This document shows positions 48,466-56,916 of a stretch of DNA of 64,000 bases, in pieces. The translations under genes and the position numbers were made by a program. The notes under the pieces are model-generated. The model was not told the DNA's origin, ran no database searches, and saw only the letters and a program-made list of their open reading frames with translations. The DNA lies in contig NZ_CP086555.2 in NCBI RefSeq assembly GCF_020882015.2, positions 434,001 through 498,000 of the forward strand, given 5' to 3'. Source of the stretch: Candidatus Borrelia undatumii (lineage in GTDB: Bacteria; Spirochaetota; Spirochaetia; Borreliales; Borreliaceae). Positions within the stretch are counted from its first letter, which is position 1. Each line of letters starts with the position of its first letter.

Positions 48466-49164
48466 CTAGCTTTCCGTGTTCCTGTTGACTGGGAATGTGA
48501 ACTCGATCTTTCCGCTTGCATGATCCCCTATCGTAAGCGGGTCGTAGAAGAATATCACGTTGTTGTCCTTAAAGTAATGTTTGTGCTTTTTGAAGATTTC
48601 TTCAAAATTGTTTTCAAAGGCAGTATGGTTAATGTTGTCATTGCTGAATTTTTTAACTTCTTTCTTCACCTGTTCTTTCAATACTTGTATCAGAGAGTCT
48701 AGCTGATCTTTTGAAATTATGTCCGATATTTCTATTATTTTCTTTCCCTTTAGATTAATGGGAGAGTATGTTGTAACTCCATTTGCAGCACCTCGTTCTA
48801 TCGTGTATTGTGAGTATAGAATTGATATAATTTGAAGGTCTTCATTTTTAAATATCTCAAACCCAGAATGATAAAAATATTCATGCTTATATTCTTCTGG
48901 GATTTTTTCTCCTAATCTTTCGGTTTCATTATAGACTTTCCACTCTTTTATAAGATTTTCAAGTCCAAGATCTAGCCCTGATAAAATTGGAATTTGGGCA
49001 TCTATGTGAAAAATACTGCCGTTTTGATAAGTTCCGGTTTCTTTCATTACTTTTGTTTCAATATTGATTTCATCTTCTTCTGTTTCTTTTTCAGATTTTG
49101 AGCAAGACGCAAGTAGCAAAAGCATTGCCACCACCTTCCAAGTAGCTGAAAATTTAAACGTCAT
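48466..49164 (-). CDS. Lipoprotein with DUF3298-like C-terminus
   Basis: A 232-aa lipoprotein. The signal sequence ends at lipobox LLASC (Cys21). The C-terminus (VIFFYDPLTIGDHASGKIEFTFP) fits the RsiV/DUF3298 fold found in anti-sigma and lysozyme-sensing proteins, and the N-terminal part resembles DUF4163. The match is by pattern only. It lies between two groups of tRNA genes on the opposite strand. Function unknown. Confidence 0.75.
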   Translation of the reverse strand: MTFKFSATWKVVAMLLLLASCSKSEKETEEDEINIETKVMKETGTYQNGSIFHIDAQIPILSGLDLGLENLIKEWKVYNETERLGEKIPEEYKHEYFYHSGFEIFKNEDLQIISILYSQYTIERGAANGVTTYSPINLKGKKIIEISDIISKDQLDSLIQVLKEQVKKEVKKFSNDNINHTAFENNFEEIFKKHKHYFKDNNVIFFYDPLTIGDHASGKIEFTFPVNRNTES

Positions 49165-49233
49165 TTGTTTCTCCTTTCACAAACAACCGTTTCCACTCCT
49201 TTCGCACCAAAGATATTAACTGTACTTTGTGAG

Positions 49234-49279
49234 TTAAGTTTATTGTAATAAATAATGTTTTTTATTACAATAAACTTAA
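49234..49279. repeat. 19-bp perfect inverted repeat before tRNA-Arg
   Basis: Arms 49234-49252 and 49261-49279 are exact reverse complements with an 8-base loop. It ends 8 bases before tRNA-Arg and starts 69 bases upstream of the divergent lipoprotein gene, so it occupies both promoter regions. No clear -35/-10 pair is seen outside it. Confidence 0.9.
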
Positions 49280-49287
49280 TATTTATT

Positions 49288-49361
49288 GTGCCCATAGCTC
49301 AGCTGGATAGAGCGTTAGATTGCGGTTCTGAAGGTCAGAGGTTCAAGTCCTCTTGGGCACG
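49288..49361 (+). tRNA. tRNA-Arg (GCG)
   Basis: 74-nt cloverleaf. Acceptor GTGCCCA pairs TGGGCAC, discriminator G. The anticodon stem TTAGA/TCTGA closes a seven-base loop TTGCGGT, giving anticodon GCG. Most bacteria read CGU/CGC/CGA with ACG converted to ICG, so the G at position 34 is unusual. T arm AGAGG/CCTCT with TTCAAGT. CCA not encoded. Confidence 0.9.
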
Positions 49362-49376
49362 GAAGTTGCCAAATTT

Positions 49377-49463
49377 GGAGAGATGGCTGAGTGGCTGAAG
49401 GCGCGCGCTTGGAAAGCGTGTATACATGTAAGTGTATCATGGGTTCGAATCCCATTCTTTCCG
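49377..49463 (+). tRNA. tRNA-Ser (GGA)
   Basis: 87-nt class II tRNA. Acceptor GGAGAGA pairs TCTTTCC with one G-U, discriminator G, anticodon loop TTGGAAA, long variable arm. It lies 15 bases after tRNA-Arg and abuts SRP RNA, so the three probably share a transcript. Confidence 0.95.
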
Positions 49464-49464
49464 G

Positions 49465-49563
49465 TTCCTAGGACCCGCACTATTGAGGATTGCCCAATCC
49501 CGTCAGGACTGGAAGGTAGCAGCGGTAAGTGATTTCTTGATGAGTGCGTAAGTCTTGGGTTTT
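49465..49563 (+). ncRNA. ffs: Signal recognition particle RNA, small bacterial type
   Basis: The apical SRP54-binding domain is recognisable in GTCAGGACTGGAAGGTAGCAGC (49502-49523 region), equivalent to the GGAAGGAAGCAGC hallmark. The ends pair (CCTAGGAC with GTCTTGGG), giving a hairpin RNA of about 97 nt. A T run at 49560-49566 ends it. It works with Ffh in membrane-protein targeting. Ends are accurate to a few bases. Confidence 0.9.
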
Positions 49564-49566
49564 TTT
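49560..49566 (+). terminator. U-tract terminator of the tRNA-Arg/tRNA-Ser/ffs unit
   Basis: Seven T directly follow the closing stem of SRP RNA, which itself supplies the hairpin. Confidence 0.65.
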
Positions 49567-49696
49567 GCTCGAATGAGTGATGTTCTCTAGATTAGTGCTT
49601 TGTATTGTTTGAAGAGTGATCTTTTTTATTTGGTGGGGGTTATACCGTTGCATCTGGGGTTTGATTGGGGTTTTTGTTTATGTGTGGAGAGATGAG

Positions 49697-51322
49697 ATGA
49701 TGTCTTTAAGGGGTACTGCTGTTAAGAGGCGTCCTAAAGATTTTAATTCTCTTGAGGGACAAGATTTTGTTGCTGAGACTTTAAAGCATTCAATAGAAAA
49801 TAATAAGATAGCTAATGCTTATATATTTTCAGGTCCACGAGGTGTTGGCAAGACTTCTTCTGCAAGGGCTTTTGCTAGATGTCTGAATTGTAAAACAGGT
49901 CCAACGGTTGTTCCTTGTGGGGTATGTACAAGTTGTAAATCTATTGATAATGATAGTAGCCTTGATGTTGTTGAAATTGATGGTGCTTCGAATACCTCTG
50001 TGCAAGATGTTAGGCAAATTAAAGAAGAAATAATGTTTCCTCCCGCTAGTTCAAAATATAGGGTTTACATTATCGATGAAGTTCATATGCTTTCAAACTC
50101 TGCTTTTAATGCTCTTTTAAAGACAATTGAGGAGCCCCCTGGCTATATTGTTTTTATTTTTGCTACCACAGAAGTGCATAAACTTCCCGACACAATAAAG
50201 AGTAGGTGTCAACATTTTAATTTTAGGCTTTTACCCCTAAATAAGGTTTATGAGATGCTGAAGCGGGTTTGTCTTGAAGATAATATTAAATACGAGGACG
50301 AAGCATTGAAATGGATTGCGTATAAGAGTGGAGGAAGTGTAAGAGATTCTTATACTCTTTTTGATCAAATTGTCGCCTTTAGTAGTTCTGACATAAAACT
50401 TGATCAGATAAAATCTAGGATGGGTGTGTCTAGCGATGAAGTTTTGGAAAAATTAGCATTAAGTATTCTTAATGGGGATTTGAAGGAACTGATTCATGTT
50501 CTGGATACGTCTTTTTTGACGGGGATTTCATGTGAACAGTTCCTTCTTGATGTGATTGAATTTTTTAGAGAAATATTGTTTTTAAAGTTAGATGTTAAAA
50601 ATATTGCCTTTATTGGGGTTAAATCTGAGAGTTTAAAAGAAAAGTTATTGGAGTTTGATTTAAATCATGTTGAAAGGAGTATTAGTGTACTGCTTGAGAC
50701 TTATAGGGATTTACAGTTTTCGGTAAACCCCAAGTATGAACTTGAGATCTGCTTTATTAAAATAGTCAGGCTTAAAGATTATATACCGAACCATGTTTTA
50801 ATTAAACAAATACAAGACATTGAAGACAGGGTATGTTTAGAGGATGGGCTTAGCGTAGATGATATTGGCTTAAAGCTAGGAACAGGGGATATTGCTTCAA
50901 TAGAAGATGAACTGGATAAAAGTGGATCTATCTCTTCGGGTTCTAAAGAGGAGCTTTCTGAAAATTTAGATTCTGATGCAATTGATGAGATTTTTATGGA
51001 GGAGGAAGATGACTTTAACAAGTTAGAAGAGAGTGATAAAATCAAGGAGAGATTTATTTATTTCGTATCCAAATATGTGCAAACTTTGGTGTATTCGGGT
51101 GAGATTGTGATTGAGGACGATGTGCTTTATTATAAAATTTTTAGTCTTTTTGAGTACAATCAGCTCCAGGCTTATCAACGTGAGATAAGGTCTGAGTTTT
51201 GCAAGGAGTTTCCTAAATTAAGGGTTGTATTTCAGAGTCATTTTAAGAATATTGATGATGGATTTGAAAATGAAGTTATGAGAGTTAAAGGCATCTTTGG
51301 AGCGATTGAGGTGAAGGAGTGA
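49697..51322 (+). CDS. dnaX: DNA polymerase III subunits gamma and tau
   Basis: A 541-aa clamp-loader ATPase. Walker A is GPRGVGKTSSARAFARCLNC, the zinc module has four Cys (CLNCKTG...CGVCTSC), Walker B/DEAH-like is VYIIDEVHMLS, and sensor 1 is FATTEVHKLPDTIKSRC. An acidic tail follows. The start is ATG 49697 or 49700, after GGAGAG; the upstream 27 codons overlap the SRP RNA tail region and look spurious. First gene of dnaX-ybaB-recR. Confidence 0.95.
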   Translation: MMSLRGTAVKRRPKDFNSLEGQDFVAETLKHSIENNKIANAYIFSGPRGVGKTSSARAFARCLNCKTGPTVVPCGVCTSCKSIDNDSSLDVVEIDGASNTSVQDVRQIKEEIMFPPASSKYRVYIIDEVHMLSNSAFNALLKTIEEPPGYIVFIFATTEVHKLPDTIKSRCQHFNFRLLPLNKVYEMLKRVCLEDNIKYEDEALKWIAYKSGGSVRDSYTLFDQIVAFSSSDIKLDQIKSRMGVSSDEVLEKLALSILNGDLKELIHVLDTSFLTGISCEQFLLDVIEFFREILFLKLDVKNIAFIGVKSESLKEKLLEFDLNHVERSISVLLETYRDLQFSVNPKYELEICFIKIVRLKDYIPNHVLIKQIQDIEDRVCLEDGLSVDDIGLKLGTGDIASIEDELDKSGSISSGSKEELSENLDSDAIDEIFMEEEDDFNKLEESDKIKERFIYFVSKYVQTLVYSGEIVIEDDVLYYKIFSLFEYNQLQAYQREIRSEFCKEFPKLRVVFQSHFKNIDDGFENEVMRVKGIFGAIEVKE

Positions 51323-51325
51323 AGT

Positions 51326-51625
51326 ATGGTGGGTAGTCCGTTAGATTTTTTGAAAAACATGTCAAACCTTAAGGATAATGTTGATAATATTAAAAGGGAA
51401 ATATCTCAGATTGTTGTCTATGGTAGGGCAGGGAGTGATGTTGTTATTGTTGAGATGAATGGGGAGTTTCTTGTTAAAAAGGTTACAGTTAAGGAAGAAT
51501 TTTTTAGTGATCTGGACAATGAGGCTCTTGAACATATGATGAAAGCGGCTTTCAATGATGCTATTTCTAAGGTTAAGGAAGAGGTAAAATCAAAGGCAAT
51601 GGGTTCTATTCCATTTGGGATTTAA
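51326..51625 (+). CDS. ybaB: YbaB/EbfC family nucleoid-associated protein
   Basis: A 99-aa DNA-binding protein. The central strand pair (VVIVEMNGEFLVKKVTVKEEFF) and helical ends fit the family. The Borrelia protein EbfC binds DNA near the erp operators and broadly coats the nucleoid. It lies 3 bases after dnaX and 3 before recR, the normal order. Confidence 0.93.
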   Translation: MVGSPLDFLKNMSNLKDNVDNIKREISQIVVYGRAGSDVVIVEMNGEFLVKKVTVKEEFFSDLDNEALEHMMKAAFNDAISKVKEEVKSKAMGSIPFGI

Positions 51626-51628
51626 GAT

Positions 51629-52213
51629 TTGATTATAAAAGATTTAATTAATTTAATTTCCAAGTTACCGGGTATAGGCAAGAAGACTGCAATACGGATG
51701 GTTTATGACATTTTATCTAGTAGTGATGAATATGCGCAAAATCTTGGACAAAGTTTAATTAATCTTCATTCTAGTATAAGAAAATGTAAGAATTGTTACA
51801 ATTTTACTGAACAAGAATTTTGTGATGTTTGTACAGATTTAAATAGAAATAAGGGTCTAGTTTGTGTTGTGGAGACACCACAAGACTTGGAAGTTATTGA
51901 ATCTACTAGGGAGTATGATGGACTTTATTTTGTGCTTCATGGGCATCTTAATCCTTTAAAAGATGTTGGCCCTAGTAAATTAAATCTTGATAAACTGGCA
52001 GGATATGTTAGTAGACTTGGAGCTCAAGAGGTAGTTGTTGCTACAGAATTTAGCATTGAAGGAGATGTAACGGCCAACTATATTAAGAGCATTTTGAAAG
52101 ATTTAGATATTAATGTTACAAGAATAGCTTCTGGCCTTCCTGTTGGGGGAAGCATTAGTAGTTCAGATAAAATTACTGCCCTTAGGGCGTTTCGTTTGAG
52201 ACTTAAGATATAA
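51629..52213 (+). CDS. recR: Recombination protein RecR
   Basis: A 194-aa repair mediator. A helix-hairpin-helix (LISKLPGIGKKTAIRMVYDIL) is followed by the zinc finger CKNCYNFTEQEFCDVC and a Toprim domain with VVETPQDLEVIE. TTG start. It works with RecF, whose gene is also in this window; RecO is not. Length normal. Confidence 0.95.
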   Translation: MIIKDLINLISKLPGIGKKTAIRMVYDILSSSDEYAQNLGQSLINLHSSIRKCKNCYNFTEQEFCDVCTDLNRNKGLVCVVETPQDLEVIESTREYDGLYFVLHGHLNPLKDVGPSKLNLDKLAGYVSRLGAQEVVVATEFSIEGDVTANYIKSILKDLDINVTRIASGLPVGGSISSSDKITALRAFRLRLKI

Positions 52214-52495
52214 AGTTTGGTAATTTATTGTTAGATGTGTTAGTGCTTCTATGGGTTTAATGTGTGTAATATTGGTTGATGCTAATTAGGCATTTTAATT
52301 TATAGTTTTAAGGAATTTCACTTATGTGATGTTTATTTTATTGTAAGGCTTATTAATTGAAATATTGGAGGGGGGTGTTATTTTATCCTAGTAATTAATT
52401 TTTGTAATTTGTGTATTTTGAGGCAGATGTTGATTAATGAAGTTAATTATAAGTTACAATTAGCTTGATTTGTATTCTAAATAGAGGAGGGTTTC
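52214..52495. other. Intergenic region recR-ndk
   Basis: 282 bases with stop codons in all frames. Only the ndk ribosome binding site (GAGGAGGG, 52484-52491) is clear. Confidence 0.5.
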
Positions 52496-53011
52496 GTGCC
52501 TAATTTAATACAAAAGACTTTGTGTGTTGTTAAGCCTGATGGTGTTAGAAGAGGTTTGATTGGTAGTGTGCTTACTAGATTCGAGAGGGCGGGACTAAAA
52601 ATTGTGGCCACCAAGATGGTTTTAGTTGATAGAAAAATGGCAGAGGATCATTATTTGTATGATGATATTGCTACAAGACATGGAAAAGTTGTTTGGAAGT
52701 CTTTAATTGATTTTATAACGAGTTCTCCGGTTTTTGCGTTTGTGGTTGAAGGTGTTGAATCTATTGAGGTTGCCAGAAAGCTTTGTGGCTCTACAGAGCC
52801 AAAAACAGCTTCTCCTGGCACAATAAGAGGTGATTTTTCTTATCATAGTTTTAACTACGCAAATGGAAAAAAATTTTCAATTTACAATGTTATCCATGCC
52901 TCAGCCAATATTGAGGATGCCATTCGTGAAATACCGATTTGGTTTAAAGAAAATGAAATTTTAACTTATAGAAGGGACGATGAACTTGAACATTATTATG
53001 ATTGTTTTTAG
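52496..53011 (+). CDS. ndk: Nucleoside diphosphate kinase
   Basis: A 171-aa enzyme balancing nucleoside triphosphates. KTLCVVKPDGVRRGLIG holds the phosphate-binding Lys, and the active-site His is in YNVIHASANIEDA (usual NxxHGSD is changed to NVIHASA). It is longer than the typical 140-aa enzyme because of an insertion around residues 100-125, a form seen in spirochaetes and archaea. GTG start after GAGGAGGG. Confidence 0.93.
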   Translation: MPNLIQKTLCVVKPDGVRRGLIGSVLTRFERAGLKIVATKMVLVDRKMAEDHYLYDDIATRHGKVVWKSLIDFITSSPVFAFVVEGVESIEVARKLCGSTEPKTASPGTIRGDFSYHSFNYANGKKFSIYNVIHASANIEDAIREIPIWFKENEILTYRRDDELEHYYDCF

Positions 53012-53481
53012 TTTGACATATTGAGCAAGGAACTACAATAGGAGGTATCAACAAGATGATTTGCTGATATCTGTTCAAGATGATATTTTTTTGTAATTCG
53101 TTTTGAGAAAAGCGTTAGACTTTCGATTTTAGAGTTTTAATCCTATGAAGATTCGTTCGAAGTTGTATACGGGTTATTAACAACAGAAGGTATTTTAATT
53201 CAGTTTAACTAGTTGTTAGGTATAAAATAAACTTCATGGTAGGCCTTGGGAAATATTTTGTGATTTTTTTGTAATTCATAAGCAGACTAAAGCTAATTTT
53301 TAAAGGGTGATATTTTCAAGGAAAGTGTTGATACTTTAAAAGTCTGTGAGCTTTTTTTAGATTTAATGATGTAAAATGTGATTACCTAAGTTGGTTAATG
53401 AGGGTTGTTTCAAAATTTAATATTTGCTTGTTTCATTAAGGAGACTACAGGAGACTTTGTAAGTTTGTGCAGGGTGTTTAT
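53012..53481. other. Intergenic region ndk-lptC
   Basis: 470 bases without a convincing ORF. It contains several AAGGAG/GGAGGT-like stretches (for example 53040-53046 and 53440-53446) but no start followed by an open frame. It may hold leader sequence or a decayed small gene. No tRNA or riboswitch was recognised. Confidence 0.5.
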
Positions 53482-54018
53482 GTGAAAATATTTGATCCTC
53501 CTTTCTTTTTAATATCTTTGCTTCTTGTAGGCTGTACTTTTAATTACGATGAGTATTCCAGTAGGTCAGAGGCTGCTAAGAAAACTCCTTCAATACAGAT
53601 ATTGGGAATTAGTTATCATAATATTGTGGGCGGGAAGAAGCAAACTGTGCTAGAATCCTTGAGTTTTAATTATTTTCATGATTACAAAATTTATGAGGTG
53701 AAGAATGGACGTTTTTTGTATCATTCTTTAGATAATAAGATTTCAGGTAAATTTAATAAATTAGAAGGCTCTCATATTACTAAAAATCTAGATATGAAAG
53801 ATTCTGTGGAGTTGAAAATAGAAGATGTGAACAACTATTATTTGATTAATACCAATAGGCTTTTATGGCGGGATAACGACAAGAAAATGTTTTCACCCCC
53901 AAACGAAATAGTTTTAATTAGATTTGATGATAGCAATATAAAAGGAAAAGGATTTTCATACTTTTTAAATCACAATCATTTTTATTTTTATTCCGGTATG
54001 GAAGGATTGGTAAGATGA
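53482..54018 (+). CDS. Lipoprotein, LptC-like by position
   Basis: A 178-aa protein with the lipobox LLLVGC after MKIFDPPFF. GTG 53482 gives a typical signal sequence; GTG 53467 would add five residues. The strand-rich sequence (YYLINTNRLLWRDNDKKMFSPPNEI) resembles the LptC fold, where a W-x-D-x-x-x-M-F pattern for unlocked strands is common. It overlaps the LptA-like gene by 4 bases. It would bridge inner-membrane extraction to a periplasmic shuttle. Confidence 0.65.
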   Translation: MKIFDPPFFLISLLLVGCTFNYDEYSSRSEAAKKTPSIQILGISYHNIVGGKKQTVLESLSFNYFHDYKIYEVKNGRFLYHSLDNKISGKFNKLEGSHITKNLDMKDSVELKIEDVNNYYLINTNRLLWRDNDKKMFSPPNEIVLIRFDDSNIKGKGFSYFLNHNHFYFYSGMEGLVR

Positions 54019-54704
54019 AGAGTTGCATTGTTTTTTTGCTTTTCGTTTCTTTGTTCAGTGGTTATGCTCAAGGTAACAATAGACCTGAAAAGACTAAAGT
54101 AGAAAAAAATTCACAGAAGAAAAATAGTTTTACTTTCAAAGCAGATTTCTCCCAAGGGGTCATGTCCTCTCTTTATAGGAGAGTAGTTTTGAAGGGAAAT
54201 CCTGAGGTTATCTCGTCTGATTTTAAACTCAGGGCCGATGAGATTGAAATTTATGGAGAAGGTAGTTCTTATATTGAGGCTCGTGGAAGTGTTTATTATG
54301 AAGATTATAAAAATAAAATGAATGTTAAGGCGCAATTTTTATTCTTTAATAGAAAATTGGATAATTTTTATCTTCAAAGGGATGTTGAGCTTGAAGATTT
54401 AGAGAATGAACTTGTTGTTAAGGCTGAAAGAATAGAGGGGGGACATAAGTCAAACGTTTATGTTATGCAGTATTCTGTTAAGATATACAAAGGAGATACT
54501 TTTGCAAGAGCTGAGAATGGAATTTATAACAAAGAAAAAAAGGAAATTGTCCTTGAGGGTGTTCCGGTGATTTATCAAGATGATAATTATTATTCTGCGG
54601 CAAGAATAATTTTTAACACTGAGACTAGTAAATATAATCTTGAGGGGAGCGTTGAGGGTAAATTTACTCAGACAGAGGAAGATGTTTCTAGGGAAAAGAA
54701 ATAA
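54015..54704 (+). CDS. OstA/LptA-like periplasmic protein
   Basis: A 229-aa protein with a signal peptide (MKSCIVFLLFVSLFSGYAQG). The rest is the repeating strand pattern of the OstA_N fold (VVLKGNPEVISSDFKLRADEIEIYGEGS, then ARGSVYYEDYKNKMNVKAQFLFFN), as in LptA. It lies between the LptC-like and LptB-like genes. Borreliae lack LPS, so the cargo is something else, perhaps glycolipid or surface lipoprotein (inference). Confidence 0.78.
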   Translation: MKSCIVFLLFVSLFSGYAQGNNRPEKTKVEKNSQKKNSFTFKADFSQGVMSSLYRRVVLKGNPEVISSDFKLRADEIEIYGEGSSYIEARGSVYYEDYKNKMNVKAQFLFFNRKLDNFYLQRDVELEDLENELVVKAERIEGGHKSNVYVMQYSVKIYKGDTFARAENGIYNKEKKEIVLEGVPVIYQDDNYYSAARIIFNTETSKYNLEGSVEGKFTQTEEDVSREKK

Positions 54705-55473
54705 AATAAAATCAGTAAAGGAAAAACTTGATGTTGGTCATGCTAATGATATTGTCCTTAAGGCGGATAGTATTGTTAAGAAGTATGGGGAAAAAGTAGC
54801 TGTTAGTGGTGTTACTATTGATATTCATCGCGGCGAGGTTGTGGGTTTACTTGGACCAAACGGCGCTGGGAAGACCACTACCTTTTATACTATTGTGGGG
54901 TTTATTAAATCTAACAGTGGGCGTGTGCTGATAAACGATTATGATGTTTCTGGTCTTAATATGTATGAGCGGGCTCGGATAGGTATTGTGTATCTACCAC
55001 AAGATCCTTCTATCTTCAGAGAGCTTACAGTAGAGGACAATATTTTAGTTGCGCTTGAGAGGAGAGAGGATCTATCTCAAGCTGAGCGTAATATGGAGCT
55101 TATGAATCTTCTTAGCGAATTTGAGATAAAAAGAATACGGCATCAAAAGGCCTATACTCTTTCTGGTGGGGAGAGGAGGAGAACTGAGATAGCTAGGGCT
55201 CTGGCAGTCAATCCGTATTTTTTGTTGCTTGATGAACCTTTTGCAGGTATTGATCCTATTGCTATTTGTGATATAAAAGACATAATAAGGGTTTTAAAAA
55301 GTAAAAATATTGGTGTGTTAATTACAGATCACAATGTAAGAGATGCTTTTGATATAATAGACAGAGCTTATATTATTTACCAAGGACAGGTGCTTGATGA
55401 GGGTAATGTCTCCTATATTATAAACAGCGAAAAGGCTAAAAAGCTTTACCTTGGTGAAGAGTTTAGATTGTGA
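54682..55473 (+). CDS. lptB: ABC transporter ATPase, LptB-like
   Basis: A 263-aa ATPase. Walker A is GPNGAGKTTTFYTIVG, the Q-loop is YLPQDPSIFRELTVEDNI, the signature is LSGGERRRTEIARAL, Walker B is LLLDEPFAGIDPIA and the H-loop is LITDHNVRD. The Q-loop wording and SIFR are typical of LptB. ATG 54682 follows AGAGGAA and overlaps the LptA-like gene by 23 bases. Its permease partners LptF/G are not in this window. Confidence 0.88.
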   Translation: MFLGKRNKIKSVKEKLDVGHANDIVLKADSIVKKYGEKVAVSGVTIDIHRGEVVGLLGPNGAGKTTTFYTIVGFIKSNSGRVLINDYDVSGLNMYERARIGIVYLPQDPSIFRELTVEDNILVALERREDLSQAERNMELMNLLSEFEIKRIRHQKAYTLSGGERRRTEIARALAVNPYFLLLDEPFAGIDPIAICDIKDIIRVLKSKNIGVLITDHNVRDAFDIIDRAYIIYQGQVLDEGNVSYIINSEKAKKLYLGEEFRL

Positions 55474-56159
55474 GAGTAATTGAGAGGGAGCTTTATTACG
55501 AGTTTGAATTAGACCCTAGCATTAAATTGATCTATACTAAGCGTCCTTTTGATTTGGATATTAAAAACATTAATAACTATAATCTATGTTTTATTCCTAG
55601 TAGCAAGAAAGTAAAATATTTAAAACAACTACATACAAATATTGTTTATAAGGTTTTTGATGATTTTGTTAATTTTCAAGAGGGGGATGGATTTGTTTCT
55701 TCTTCCCACAACGTTGCTCTGCTTGCCTACTATGCAGATTGTCTTCCAATATATTGTTTTGATAGTGTTAAAAAATATATAGGACTTATTCATAGTGGAT
55801 ATAGGGGTAGTTTTAAACTCATTTTTCTTAAAATGCTGCTTATGTTTGAAAGTATGGGATCAAATTTTGGGGATTTAAAGGTTGTATTTGGCCCTTATAA
55901 CAGGGCATGTTGTTATGAGATTTCTTCGGAGTTTTTAGCAAAGGCAAAATCAAAATTTGGTAGGAAGTTGTTGGATTTATCTTTTTGTAGTAGAAATGGT
56001 AGAATGTACTTCGATAATGGCAGTTTTAATTTAAGGCTAGTTTCTAATTTTGAATTGGATATTAGAGATTCGGGGCTTTGTACTTATTGTGAGCGAAATC
56101 TTTATTCTCACAGAGAGCATAAAGGTGGAAGGAGTTATGCTGCAATTTGGAGAGTTTAG
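55470..56159 (+). CDS. YfiH/PgeF (laccase-domain) protein
   Basis: A 229-aa cytoplasmic protein. The metal ligands of the family are visible: His in KQLHTNIV, Cys in YYADCLPIYCFD and His in GLIHSGYRG. Members edit peptidoglycan precursors (PgeF) and several split or deaminate purine nucleosides, which could also serve purine salvage here. GTG start overlaps the lptB stop (GTGA). Confidence 0.85.
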   Translation: MRVIERELYYEFELDPSIKLIYTKRPFDLDIKNINNYNLCFIPSSKKVKYLKQLHTNIVYKVFDDFVNFQEGDGFVSSSHNVALLAYYADCLPIYCFDSVKKYIGLIHSGYRGSFKLIFLKMLLMFESMGSNFGDLKVVFGPYNRACCYEISSEFLAKAKSKFGRKLLDLSFCSRNGRMYFDNGSFNLRLVSNFELDIRDSGLCTYCERNLYSHREHKGGRSYAAIWRV

Positions 56160-56160
56160 C

Positions 56161-56907
56161 TTGAAAGTTAAGGATTTATCATTCAAGTTGGATGAGGTAT
56201 TTCGGGTAAAGGATTTTAAGGATATTGACAAAAGCCTTAATGGTCTTCAGGTGGGCAATTTGGAAGCTGGGGTTAGTAAGGTTGCTTTTGCTGTTGATGC
56301 AAGCATGATGGTTCTAAAAGAGGCCAAGGGTTGTGATTTTTTAATAACTCATCATGGTATTTTTTGGTCAAAGTCTGAAAGAATTGTTTCTGCAATGTAT
56401 GAAAAGGTTAAGTATCTTATCGATAACGGCATAGCTCTTTATTCTATACATTTACCGATGGATGCCCATCCCATTTATTCTCATAGCAAGACATTTTCCG
56501 ATTTTTTTGGGTTTAAAGATCCTATTCCTTTTGCAAATTATAAGGGAGCTAGTCTGGGTATTATTTCTGTTGCTAACACTAATTTTTCTGAGATTCTTAA
56601 CGAGATTAAGAAGCACAATAAACGTCTTCTTTATTACAAAGAATTTAAGGAATATGTTTACAGGGTGGCGATTGTTAGTGGTTCTGGGTATTCTTTTTTT
56701 GAGGAGGCCTTGGAGTATGCTGTTGATTTGTTCGTAACAGGGGATACCTCCCATCAAATATATTCTCTGGCTGAAGAGTGTGGTGTGAATTTGATATTTG
56801 CTGGTCATTATTTCACCGAGACATTTGGCTTAATAAAATTAATGGAGTACTTTAGGAATTATGCAGAATTGCAGCTTAAATTCATTGACAATGACACCAA
56901 TTTATGA
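56161..56907 (+). CDS. NIF3/YbgI-like metal-dependent protein
   Basis: A 248-aa protein of the NIF3 family. The N-terminal DKSLNGLQVG (after LDEVFRVKDFKDI) and the dinuclear metal site with CDFLITHHGIFW and the C-terminal HY segment (FAGHYFTE) are present. TTG 56161 is preferred because GGAGAG lies 6 bases upstream and family proteins begin just before this point; ATG 56137 is an alternative. Role unclear; GTP cyclohydrolase and DNA-related roles have been suggested. Confidence 0.85.
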   Translation: MKVKDLSFKLDEVFRVKDFKDIDKSLNGLQVGNLEAGVSKVAFAVDASMMVLKEAKGCDFLITHHGIFWSKSERIVSAMYEKVKYLIDNGIALYSIHLPMDAHPIYSHSKTFSDFFGFKDPIPFANYKGASLGIISVANTNFSEILNEIKKHNKRLLYYKEFKEYVYRVAIVSGSGYSFFEEALEYAVDLFVTGDTSHQIYSLAEECGVNLIFAGHYFTETFGLIKLMEYFRNYAELQLKFIDNDTNL

Positions 56908-56916
56908 GGATTTTAT

